NCBI RefSeq assembly: GCF_900103225.1
Contig: NZ_FNJH01000004.1
Coordinates: 483,967 to 547,966 of the forward strand
Direction of reading: 5' to 3'
Length of the DNA stretch: 64,000 nt
Source of the DNA: Pseudomonas congelans
GTDB taxonomy: Bacteria; Pseudomonadota; Gammaproteobacteria; Pseudomonadales; Pseudomonadaceae
Part shown: piece by piece, positions 43,191 to 51,228 of the stretch
How the letters are laid out: every line of letters begins with the position of its first letter
How positions within the stretch are numbered: the first letter of the stretch is position 1
The notes under the pieces: generated by a model
Databases searched by the model: none
What the model was told of the DNA's origin: nothing
The model's input: only the letters and a program-made list of their open reading frames with translations
Position numbers and translations under genes: made by a program

Positions 43191-43227
43191 TCGAACCGTT
43201 TCCAGGCATCAGGCAACAGGTTAAAAG

Positions 43228-43247
43228 CATGCCGTTGGTGGCATGCC
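43228..43247. other. hairpin between gmk and rpoZ
   Basis: GCATGCC-GTTGGT-GGCATGC, a 7-bp stem 38 bases after the gmk stop. There is no T-run, so only a weak terminator or processing site is possible. Confidence 0.4.
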
Positions 43248-43249
43248 GC

Positions 43250-43279
43250 TTGATGACTGGTGCTGTCCGCTTGTAAACT
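43250..43279 (+). promoter_or_regulatory. candidate sigma70 promoter for rpoZ-spoT
   Basis: TTGATG (43250-43255), 18 bases, TAAACT (43274-43279). The transcript would start near 43286, about 50 bases before the rpoZ ATG. Spacing is acceptable and the hexamers are 4/6 matches. Confidence 0.4.
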
Positions 43280-43337
43280 ACCGAGTCCGCTCGCCCATCA
43301 GGGCATCGCGCATCCGCATTTGCTACGAGGAATACCC

Positions 43338-43601
43338 ATGGCCCGCGTAACCGTTGAAGACTGCCTAGAACACGTGGATAACCGCTTTGAGCTGGTCATG
43401 CTCTCTACCAAGCGTGCCCGTCAACTGGCAACCGGCGGCAAAGAACCAAAGCTGGCCTGGGAAAACGACAAGCCTACCGTTATGGCCCTGCGTGAAATCG
43501 CGGCTGGCGTGATGGATTACTCTGTAATCGCAGAAGCTGAAATCGTTGAAGATGAACCATTGTTCGCAGCGTTCGAGGACGAGTCCAACGAGGCCGTCTA
43601 A
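43338..43601 (+). CDS. rpoZ: RNA polymerase omega subunit
   Basis: 87 residues, MARVTVEDCLEHVDNRFELV, then the conserved TKRARQLATGGKEP and NDKPTVMALREIAAG. It helps assemble beta-prime and forms part of a ppGpp-binding site of RNA polymerase, which fits its pairing with spoT 60 bases downstream. Confidence 0.97.
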   Translation: MARVTVEDCLEHVDNRFELVMLSTKRARQLATGGKEPKLAWENDKPTVMALREIAAGVMDYSVIAEAEIVEDEPLFAAFEDESNEAV

Positions 43602-43661
43602 GCCTATGCCAGGTCGACGTAGTACGGCGCAGGGTAAAAGCCATTGGCAAGGGGTAGCGCC

Positions 43662-45767
43662 TTGCCGAGCATAGACGCCCTCGCCGACAGACTGTCGGCC
43701 TACCTCGGCAAGGACCAGGTCAATCTGGTCCGCCGAGCGTATTTCTACGCCGAACAAGCCCACGATGGCCAGCGCCGTCGCAGTGGTGAAGCCTACGTCA
43801 CTCATCCTCTTGCGGTGGCGAATATTCTTGCCGACATGCACATGGACCATCAGAGCCTGATGGCTGCGATGCTGCATGACGTTATCGAAGACACCGGGAT
43901 TGCCAAGGAAGCGCTCAGCGCTCAGTTTGGCGAGACCGTCGCGGAACTGGTCGACGGGGTCAGCAAACTGACCCAGATGAACTTCGAGACCAAGGCCGAA
44001 GCCCAGGCGGAAAACTTCCAGAAAATGGCCATGGCCATGGCGCGCGACATTCGCGTCATCCTGGTCAAGCTCGCCGATCGCCTGCACAACATGCGCACGC
44101 TAGAAGTCCTGTCCGGCGAAAAGCGTCGGCGCATCGCCAAGGAAACCCTCGAAATCTATGCCCCCATCGCCAATCGGCTGGGCATGCACAGTGTGCGCAT
44201 CGAATTCGAAGACCTGGGCTTCAAGGCGATGTACCCGATGCGCTCCTCGCGAATCAACCAGGCGGTCAAGCGCGCCAGGGGCAATCGCAAGGAACTGGTC
44301 AACAAGATCGAAGAGTCCCTGAGTCATTGCTTGGCCGTCGATGGTATCGAAGGCGACGTCAGTGGGCGGCAGAAGCATTTGTATGGCATCTACAAGAAGA
44401 TGCGCGGCAAGCGTCGCGCCTTCAACGAAATCATGGATGTCTACGCGTTCCGAATCATCGTCGACAAGGTCGACACCTGCTATCGCGTGCTCGGCGCTGT
44501 ACATAATTTGTACAAGCCGCTGCCCGGTCGCTTCAAGGATTACATCGCGATCCCCAAGGCCAACGGCTATCAGTCTCTGCATACGACCTTGTTCGGCATG
44601 CACGGCGTGCCTATCGAGATCCAGATTCGCACCCGCGAAATGGAAGAAATGGCCAACAACGGCATCGCGGCACACTGGCTGTACAAATCCAGTGATGACG
44701 AGCAGCCCAAGGGCACTCACGCCCGAGCCCGACAGTGGGTCAAGGGCGTGCTGGAAATGCAGCAGCGTGCCGGCAACTCTCTGGAGTTCATCGAAAGCGT
44801 CAAGATCGACCTGTTCCCGGACGAGGTCTACGTCTTCACGCCCAAAGGCCGAATCATGGAGCTGCCCAAAGGCTCCACAGCGGTGGATTTCGCCTACGCG
44901 GTGCACACCGATGTCGGCAACAGCTGCATTGCCTGCCGGATCAACCGCCGACTGGCACCACTCTCCGAACCGCTGCAGAGCGGCTCGACCGTCGAGATTG
45001 TCAGCGCTCCCGGCGCACGTCCGAATCCGGCCTGGCTGAACTTCGTCGTCACCGGCAAGGCGCGCACGCACATTCGTCACGCGCTCAAACTGCAACGCCG
45101 CTCCGAGTCGATCAATCTGGGCGAGCGCCTGCTGAACAAGGTCCTCAACGGCTTTGAATGCAGCCTCGACAAGATCGGCCAGGAACGCATTCAACTGGTG
45201 CTCAACGAATACCGGGTTGAAGTGCTGGAAGACCTGCTCGAAGACATCGGCCTGGGTAATCGCATGGCTTATGTCGTTGCCCGCCGCCTGCTGGGCGAAG
45301 GCGATCAGTTGCCGAGCCCGGAAGGTCCGCTGGCGATTCGTGGCACCGAAGGTCTGGTGCTCAGCTACGCGAAATGCTGTACGCCAATTCCGGGCGACCC
45401 GATTGTCGGCCACCTGTCTGCAGGCAAGGGCATGGTTGTGCACCTCGACAACTGCCGCAACATCAGCGAAATCCGCCACAACCCGGAAAAATGCATCCAG
45501 CTGTCCTGGGCCAAGGACGTGACGGGCGAATTCAACGTCGAGCTGCGTGTCGAACTCGAGCATCAGCGCGGCCTGATCGCGCTGCTGGCCAGCAGCGTCA
45601 ATGCGGCGGACGGCAATATCGAAAAAATCAGCATGGACGAACGCGATGGTCGCATCAGCGTGGTCCAACTGGTGGTCAGCGTGCACGACCGTGTGCACCT
45701 GGCTCGTGTGATCAAGAAACTGCGCGCCCTGACCGGTGTCACACGCATCACCCGGATGCGCGCGTAG
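43662..45767 (+). CDS. spoT: bifunctional (p)ppGpp synthetase/hydrolase SpoT
   Basis: 701 residues. HD hydrolase domain (YVTHPLAVANILADMHMDHQ and HDVIEDTG, with H72-D73 as metal ligands), synthetase domain (~275-315, PGRFKDYIAIPKANGYQSLH), TGS domain (~390-450, VYVFTPKGRIMELPKGSTAV) and a C-terminal ACT domain (~627-701). Synthetase and hydrolase motifs are both present, so a stringent-response enzyme with both activities is expected. I set the start at TTG 43662 (MPSIDALADRLSAYLGKDQV), because AAGGGG lies 8 bases upstream. A TTG 18 bases further upstream lacks such a site. Confidence 0.95.
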   Translation: MPSIDALADRLSAYLGKDQVNLVRRAYFYAEQAHDGQRRRSGEAYVTHPLAVANILADMHMDHQSLMAAMLHDVIEDTGIAKEALSAQFGETVAELVDGVSKLTQMNFETKAEAQAENFQKMAMAMARDIRVILVKLADRLHNMRTLEVLSGEKRRRIAKETLEIYAPIANRLGMHSVRIEFEDLGFKAMYPMRSSRINQAVKRARGNRKELVNKIEESLSHCLAVDGIEGDVSGRQKHLYGIYKKMRGKRRAFNEIMDVYAFRIIVDKVDTCYRVLGAVHNLYKPLPGRFKDYIAIPKANGYQSLHTTLFGMHGVPIEIQIRTREMEEMANNGIAAHWLYKSSDDEQPKGTHARARQWVKGVLEMQQRAGNSLEFIESVKIDLFPDEVYVFTPKGRIMELPKGSTAVDFAYAVHTDVGNSCIACRINRRLAPLSEPLQSGSTVEIVSAPGARPNPAWLNFVVTGKARTHIRHALKLQRRSESINLGERLLNKVLNGFECSLDKIGQERIQLVLNEYRVEVLEDLLEDIGLGNRMAYVVARRLLGEGDQLPSPEGPLAIRGTEGLVLSYAKCCTPIPGDPIVGHLSAGKGMVVHLDNCRNISEIRHNPEKCIQLSWAKDVTGEFNVELRVELEHQRGLIALLASSVNAADGNIEKISMDERDGRISVVQLVVSVHDRVHLARVIKKLRALTGVTRITRMRA

Positions 45768-45791
45768 GCCATCCCACTATCAGGAGTTCTC

Positions 45792-46172
45792 ATGACCAAG
45801 ACTGTCATCACCAGCGATAAAGCCCCTGCGGCCATTGGCCCTTATTCACAGGCCATCAAAGCTGGCAATACCGTCTACATGTCCGGACAGATCCCGCTGG
45901 ACCCGAGCACCATGGAACTGGTCGAGGGTATCGAAGCCCAGATCACGCAGGTTTTCGAAAACCTGAAGTCGGTTGCCGAAGCGGCGGGCGGATCCTTCAA
46001 GGACATCGTCAAACTGAACATCTTTCTGACCGACCTGGGCCACTTCGCCAAGGTCAACGAGCTCATGAGCACCTACTTCACTCAGCCTTATCCGGCCCGT
46101 GCAGCCATCGGCGTTGCGGCCTTGCCGCGTGGCGCCCAGGTTGAAATGGACGCGATTCTCGTCATCGAATAA
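45792..46172 (+). CDS. ridA: RidA-family reactive intermediate deaminase
   Basis: 126 residues, SDKAPAAIGPYSQAIKAGNT, then VYMSGQIPLDPSTMELVEG and ARAAIGVAALPRGAQVEMDA, which contains the catalytic arginine. This is the archetypal RidA that hydrolyses 2-aminoacrylate from serine/threonine dehydratase reactions. AGGAGT is just before the ATG. It lies 24 bases after spoT, the usual place in Pseudomonas. Confidence 0.95.
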   Translation: MTKTVITSDKAPAAIGPYSQAIKAGNTVYMSGQIPLDPSTMELVEGIEAQITQVFENLKSVAEAAGGSFKDIVKLNIFLTDLGHFAKVNELMSTYFTQPYPARAAIGVAALPRGAQVEMDAILVIE

Positions 46173-46226
46173 ATCCCCGACGGAGCGTGCCTTGCGCTCC
46201 GTTCTCCCTGAAGGAAGGAATCCGTT

Positions 46227-46964
46227 ATGCGCTCCGCGCTCGCCATCTCGCTGCTCGCCGTCATTCTGGGCGGCTGCGCCAGCCACGCCGACCGCAATCC
46301 GGACGGCACCTGGATCAACCAGACCGCCATCGACGCCGCCGTCAAGCAAGGCAACTTGCGTCAGGCCCTGCTCGCCAACGGTCCCAATCTGGAGTGGAAA
46401 ATCAACTCCAAGGCCAATCAGGCCATTTACTCCAATGGCTTCGAGCTGGGCGAAGGCAAGATTGTCAGCGCTGCGGAAGGCAAGCTGCACATCGACTTCT
46501 ACGGCAACTTCTTCGAAGACCTGAGCGTCAAGGGTGACGAACTGGTCCAGGCGGCCAGCGAATCGGGTCCTGAACAGCACTTCCAGAAACCCGAAGATCC
46601 GGCCCCGGATGGCGCTCAGCCAGGCAGCAGCTTCGAGAAAGCCCTGTATGGCGCGTACATGGGCGGCAAATGGACGGTCGTCGAGGGCGATGGTCAGGGC
46701 AGTACCGTGCAATTCATGCCTGATGGCAGTGTGCAGGGGCTTCCGGAAAACGATCGTTACGCGCTCTGCCTGGCAGGCGATTGTGCAGCCATGAGCGGCG
46801 AATACGACAGCATGTGGCTGGAGAAAGCCGAGAAAGGCAACCCGTGGATCTTCGCCCGCAAAGGCAAGCAGCTGGAGATATTCCAGGCTGTGAACAACGC
46901 CGGTGCGGACCAGATGCCCGAGCTGCGTCCAGGCCCACGTCGCTGGTTGCTCGAACAGCAATAA
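46227..46964 (+). CDS. putative lipoprotein of unknown function
   Basis: 245 residues. Lipoprotein signal with lipobox ILGGC (cysteine 17), so likely an outer- or inner-membrane anchored periplasmic protein. The mature part (NPDGTWINQTAIDAAVKQGN, KLHIDFYGNFFEDLSVKGDE) looks like alternating beta strands. A second module near the end has YALCLAGDCAAMSGEYD with two cysteines that could form a disulfide. I do not recognise the family beyond Pseudomonas-like lipoproteins. It is downstream of spoT-ridA with a 54-base gap and probably shares their transcript. Confidence 0.72.
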   Translation: MRSALAISLLAVILGGCASHADRNPDGTWINQTAIDAAVKQGNLRQALLANGPNLEWKINSKANQAIYSNGFELGEGKIVSAAEGKLHIDFYGNFFEDLSVKGDELVQAASESGPEQHFQKPEDPAPDGAQPGSSFEKALYGAYMGGKWTVVEGDGQGSTVQFMPDGSVQGLPENDRYALCLAGDCAAMSGEYDSMWLEKAEKGNPWIFARKGKQLEIFQAVNNAGADQMPELRPGPRRWLLEQQ

Positions 46965-46976
46965 GCGATTCAGGTA

Positions 46977-47003
46977 TCAGGAGCGCCTTTCACGGCGCTC
47001 CTG
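46977..47003. terminator. hairpin terminator between lipoprotein and SDR genes
   Basis: TCAGGAGCGCC-TTTCA-CGGCGCTCCTGA: an 11-bp stem, with TCTATTTTAG after it on the right. The convergent genes on either side could both end here. Confidence 0.75.
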
Positions 47004-47016
47004 ATCGACCTCTATT

Positions 47017-47865
47017 TTAGCCCAGCAAAGCCGCATAACCTGCTTTATAGTCAGGGTAAATCGGCGACCATCCTAATGCCCGCGCCCTGGCATTGCTGCA
47101 ACGCTTGCTGCCCACGCGCTGCACGCTGGCCTCCTCCGACCATTCGGTCACCCCCAGATACTCACGTATCCACGCCACCACATCGGCCAGCGCGGCCGGA
47201 TCGTCATCGACGCCCAGATAGCAACTCTCCAGCGCCACGCCGCGCTGATCCGCCAGTAGCAGGTGTTCCAGCAAGCCGGCCGCATCGTCGGCATGAATGC
47301 GATTGGCGTAGACCGGCGGATCGATCCTCACGCTGTGCCCCTGGCGGACCCGGTTCGACAGGTCACTGCGACCCGGGCCGTAAATACCGGTCAGTCTCAC
47401 CGCCGTGGCCGGCAGCCCGCTGTTCAGGGCGACCTGCTCGGCTTCCAGCATCACGGTGCCGGTGTAGTTGGTGGGCTCGGTGGCGGAGGTTTCATCCACC
47501 CATTCCCCATTCTGCTGACCGTAAACACCGCTGCTTGAAACGAAGATCAAGCGCTTTGGCCGCTGCCCGGTCTGCTCGAGCCAGCTCAACACATTGCGCA
47601 GCCCCTCAACGTAAGCCATCCGGTAACCCGCTTCGTCACGTTGCGAGGGGGTCGCGCAATACACCACATAGTCCAGTGCCGCAGCAGGCCATTGGGCAGG
47701 CTTTTGCGTCTCGAACAGATCGCCCGCCACACCGTGAACACCGGCAGGAAGCTCGGAAACAGTGCGCCGCAGCCCATGCACGGTCCAGCCGTGAGGCAGC
47801 AGGCGAGTAGCGAGTCGCGCACCAATGTCGCCACAGCCGGCGATCAGAAGCGAAGGAGCAGTCAT
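47017..47865 (-). CDS. NAD(P)-dependent epimerase/SDR family protein (YeeZ-like)
   Basis: 282 residues, MTAPSLLIAGCGDIGARLAT with the dinucleotide motif GxGxxG at 10-15. LIFVSSSGVYGQQNGEWVDE carries the SSxxxY segment of extended SDR enzymes (tyrosine followed by G rather than by the usual YxxxK at a distance). Such proteins are annotated as YeeZ-type sugar or nucleotide-sugar reductases or epimerases. The substrate is unknown. It reads away from exbB with 210 bases between. Confidence 0.8.
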   Translation of the reverse strand: MTAPSLLIAGCGDIGARLATRLLPHGWTVHGLRRTVSELPAGVHGVAGDLFETQKPAQWPAAALDYVVYCATPSQRDEAGYRMAYVEGLRNVLSWLEQTGQRPKRLIFVSSSGVYGQQNGEWVDETSATEPTNYTGTVMLEAEQVALNSGLPATAVRLTGIYGPGRSDLSNRVRQGHSVRIDPPVYANRIHADDAAGLLEHLLLADQRGVALESCYLGVDDDPAALADVVAWIREYLGVTEWSEEASVQRVGSKRCSNARARALGWSPIYPDYKAGYAALLG

Positions 47866-47968
47866 TCGGTCTCTCCAGAAAAGGCGGTGTCAGTATCGTT
47901 AAAAACGCTCATCGACAGGCAAGCGTTCGGGCGAATATGTAAAAAAAGATACTGTATTACTTTTGTTA

Positions 47969-47990
47969 ACAAGAACGATTTGCAATAATG
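47969..47990. promoter_or_regulatory. possible Fur box upstream of exbB
   Basis: ACAAGAACGATTTGCAATAATG, about 90 bases before exbB, partly matches the GATAAT-repeat consensus of Fur sites in an AT-rich stretch. exb-tonB genes are commonly Fur-regulated. The match is weak and I give it only as a candidate. Confidence 0.3.
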
Positions 47991-48075
47991 CCAGTCCGTT
48001 CGTTCCCCATAGGCGTCGACAGTACCGAGCGACGCACTGGAACCCTCCCCTATTTTCCTCTCAGGTCCGGCCAGC

Positions 48076-49029
48076 ATGAAACGCATTCAATCAATCGCTT
48101 CGCCTACCCAGATGCCTCGCCTGCCTCGTGCATGGCGCAGTATCGCAGCCCTTGTCTTGAGCCTGATGTTCGTCCCCATGGCACTCGCGGATCAATCGGC
48201 TCCGACCGCTGCCCCTGCGACATCCACCGCACCTGCAGCGACGGCACCTGCCGCACCTGACGCTGCAGCCCCCGTGCAGGCCATGGAGCCCGCCGCCGAA
48301 GACAACAGCCTGGGCATGGCGCATGACCTGTCGCCGTGGGGCATGTATCAGAATGCCGACGTCGTGGTCAAAGCAGTCATGATCGGTCTGGCCATCGCCT
48401 CGATCATTACGTGGACCATCTGGATCTCCAAGGGTTTCGAACTGCTGGGCGCCAAGCGCCGGTTGCGCGGTGAAATCGTCAACCTGAAAAAAGCCCGCTC
48501 CCTGACTGAAGCAAGCGCCACCGCCAGCAAGGAAGGCACCCTCGCGCACCTGCTGGTGCACGACGCCCTCGAAGAGATGCGCCTGTCGGCCAACAGCCGT
48601 GAGCGCGAAGGGATCAAGGAGCGTGTCAGCTTCCGTCTCGAGCGTCTGGTCGCCGCCTGTGGCCGCAACATGAGCATGGGCACCGGCGTACTGGCAACCA
48701 TCGGTTCGACTGCGCCGTTCGTGGGTCTGTTCGGTACGGTATGGGGCATCATGAACAGCTTCATCGGCATCGCCAAGACCCAGACCACCAACCTCGCCGT
48801 GGTCGCCCCCGGCATCGCCGAAGCCCTGCTGGCCACAGCGCTGGGCCTGGTCGCTGCGATCCCTGCGGTAGTGATTTACAACGTATTCGCCCGCTCCATC
48901 GCCGGTTACAAGGCTCAGGTGTCCGATGCCTCGGCGCACGTCCTGCTGCTGGTCAGCCGCGACCTGGATCATCTGCCAGAGCCGTCCGAGCGCAATCAAC
49001 AACAACCGCACATGGTCAAGGTGGGCTAA
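48076..49029 (+). CDS. exbB: TonB-system energising protein ExbB
   Basis: 317 residues. Inner-membrane proton-channel partner of ExbD and TonB. A cleavable-looking hydrophobic start (LVLSLMFVPMALA) and an Ala/Pro-rich stretch (~40-75) precede the core, which has three membrane helices. GTGVLATIGSTAPFVGLFGT then VWGIMNSF is the family signature, and APGIAEALLATALGLVAAIP is the third helix. The Ala/Pro-rich N-terminus is typical of the Pseudomonas version. It starts exbB-exbD-tonB, with 3 bases to exbD. Confidence 0.94.
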   Translation: MKRIQSIASPTQMPRLPRAWRSIAALVLSLMFVPMALADQSAPTAAPATSTAPAATAPAAPDAAAPVQAMEPAAEDNSLGMAHDLSPWGMYQNADVVVKAVMIGLAIASIITWTIWISKGFELLGAKRRLRGEIVNLKKARSLTEASATASKEGTLAHLLVHDALEEMRLSANSREREGIKERVSFRLERLVAACGRNMSMGTGVLATIGSTAPFVGLFGTVWGIMNSFIGIAKTQTTNLAVVAPGIAEALLATALGLVAAIPAVVIYNVFARSIAGYKAQVSDASAHVLLLVSRDLDHLPEPSERNQQQPHMVKVG

Positions 49030-49032
49030 CAC

Positions 49033-49454
<422 letters not shown>

Positions 49455-49458
<4 letters not shown>

Positions 49459-50201
49459 TCAGTACGCGCCAAAAACTGACGCGCTATAGCGGTAGTCTGT
49501 TGTTGGTGCTGGCCGTGCACGCCATCGCAATCATCATCGCCGTTCGCTGGCCCGCCTCTCAGGCGATCGAGCTACCACCGGCAGCCATGATGGTCGAGCT
49601 TGCGCCTCTGCCCGAGCCCGCGCCGCCACCACCACCGAAGGTCGTTCAGCCGCCTCCGCCGCCAGCCCCGGAAGAGCCGACACCGGTACCGGAAGTCGTG
49701 CAGGCGCCGAAGCCGGAAATCGTGGTGCCCAAGAAGGTAGAGAAGCCCAAGCCCAAACCGCAGCCGCCAAAGCCGCAGAAGAAGCCTGAGCCGCCCAAGG
49801 AAAAGCCTGCCGACGAAAAGCCGGTCGATACACCGCCGACCACGGCGCAACCGGAAAAACCGGCTGCACCCAAGCCTGCTCCTGCGCCTTCGCCACCCAG
49901 CAATGCATTGCCAAGCTGGCAGGGTGATCTGCTGAGTCACTTGGGCAAGTACAAGAAGTATCCCGAAGATGCGCGTCGTCGCGGCATGCAGGGTGTTGCT
50001 CGCTTGCGCTTCGTGGTGGACGCTGACGGCAACGTGCTTTCCTACTCGATTGCCAACAGTTCAGGCAGCCCGGCACTGGATCGAGCGACCATGGAAATGA
50101 TCCGTCGCGCTCAACCGTTGCCCAAGCCGCCCAAGGAAATCCTCAACAACGGCACCATTGAAATCCTCGCACCGTTCGTTTATTCACTGGATAAACGCTG
50201 A
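49455..50201 (+). CDS. tonB: TonB energy-transducing protein
   Basis: 248 residues. N-terminal anchor with LLLVLAVHAIAIIIAVRW (the conserved histidine lies within). A Pro/Lys/Glu-rich spacer spans residues ~45-150, with poly-Pro stretches. The C-terminal TonB domain reads DLLSHLGKYKKYPEDARRRG, then GVARLRFVVDADGNV. It couples the inner-membrane proton gradient to outer-membrane siderophore and other receptors. The ATGA overlap with exbD suggests translational coupling. Confidence 0.94.
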
Positions 50202-50293
50202 ATTGTACTTTTGTTACCCATAAGTACTTCTGATAACGTGCGTCTATCGATCGCACCCGCTATGCTGGGGTCGCAACTTCATGGACGCACGTT

Positions 50294-51217
50294 ATGACTC
50301 TTACAGAATTGCGCTACATCGTTACGCTCGCCCAGGAGCAGCACTTTGGCCATGCGGCGGAACGCTGCCATGTCAGCCAGCCAACGCTGTCGGTGGGTGT
50401 CAAAAAACTCGAAGACGAACTCGGTGTGCTCATTTTCGAGCGCAGCAAGAGCGCTGTGCGCCTGACACCGGTCGGTGAAGGCATCGTTGCGCAGGCACAG
50501 AAAGTGCTGGAGCAGGCCCAGGGTATCCGCGAGCTGGCCCAGGCCGGCAAGAACCAGCTGACTGCCCCGCTGAAAGTCGGCGCGATCTATACCGTCGGCC
50601 CCTACCTGTTTCCTCACCTGATCCCACAACTGCACCGGGTCGCTCCGCAGATGCCGTTGTACATCGAAGAAAACTTCACGCATGTGCTGCGCGACAAGCT
50701 GCGCAACGGTGAGCTGGATGCCGTCATCATCGCCTTGCCGTTCAACGAAGCCGACGTGCTGACCCTGCCGCTTTACGACGAACCGTTTTCCGTCCTGATG
50801 CCGGCCGACCACCCCTGGACTCAGAAAGAGACCATCGATGCCTCGGCGCTCAACGACAAGAGCCTGCTATTGCTGGGCGAAGGTCACTGCTTCCGTGATC
50901 AGGTCCTGGAAGCCTGCCCGACGCTGGGCAAAGGCAACGAAGGTTCCAAGCACACCACGGTAGAGTCCAGCTCGCTGGAAACCATTCGGCACATGGTCGC
51001 CTCCGGGCTGGGCATTTCGATCCTGCCGCTGTCGGCAGTCGACAGCCATCACTACGCGCCCGGCGTGATCGAAGTCCGCCCGCTGACGCCGCCCGTGCCT
51101 TTCCGCACGGTCGCCATCGCCTGGCGTGCAAGCTTCCCGAGACCCAAAGCCATCGAAATCCTCGCTGACTCTGCACGTCTGTGCTCGGTGGCACGTCCGA
51201 AAACAGTCGCTAGCTAG
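50294..51217 (+). CDS. oxyR: hydrogen-peroxide-responsive regulator OxyR
   Basis: 307-residue LysR regulator. Helix-turn-helix at ~18-50 (HAAERCHVSQPTLSVGVKKL). The redox cysteines are C199 and C208 in GEGHCFRDQVLEACP, at the same numbers as in E. coli OxyR, so peroxide sensing by a disulfide switch is confidently predicted. Followed 11 bases later by recG on the same strand. Confidence 0.96.
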   Translation: MTLTELRYIVTLAQEQHFGHAAERCHVSQPTLSVGVKKLEDELGVLIFERSKSAVRLTPVGEGIVAQAQKVLEQAQGIRELAQAGKNQLTAPLKVGAIYTVGPYLFPHLIPQLHRVAPQMPLYIEENFTHVLRDKLRNGELDAVIIALPFNEADVLTLPLYDEPFSVLMPADHPWTQKETIDASALNDKSLLLLGEGHCFRDQVLEACPTLGKGNEGSKHTTVESSSLETIRHMVASGLGISILPLSAVDSHHYAPGVIEVRPLTPPVPFRTVAIAWRASFPRPKAIEILADSARLCSVARPKTVAS

Positions 51218-51228
51218 GCAGAACAGAA

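Noticed and set aside
44100..45698. 532-codon open frame opposite spoT
   Set aside because: Antisense to a highly conserved gene, with no recognisable domain.
49646..49903. Glycine-rich short frame opposite tonB
   Set aside because: Gly codons are the complement of the proline-rich tonB spacer.
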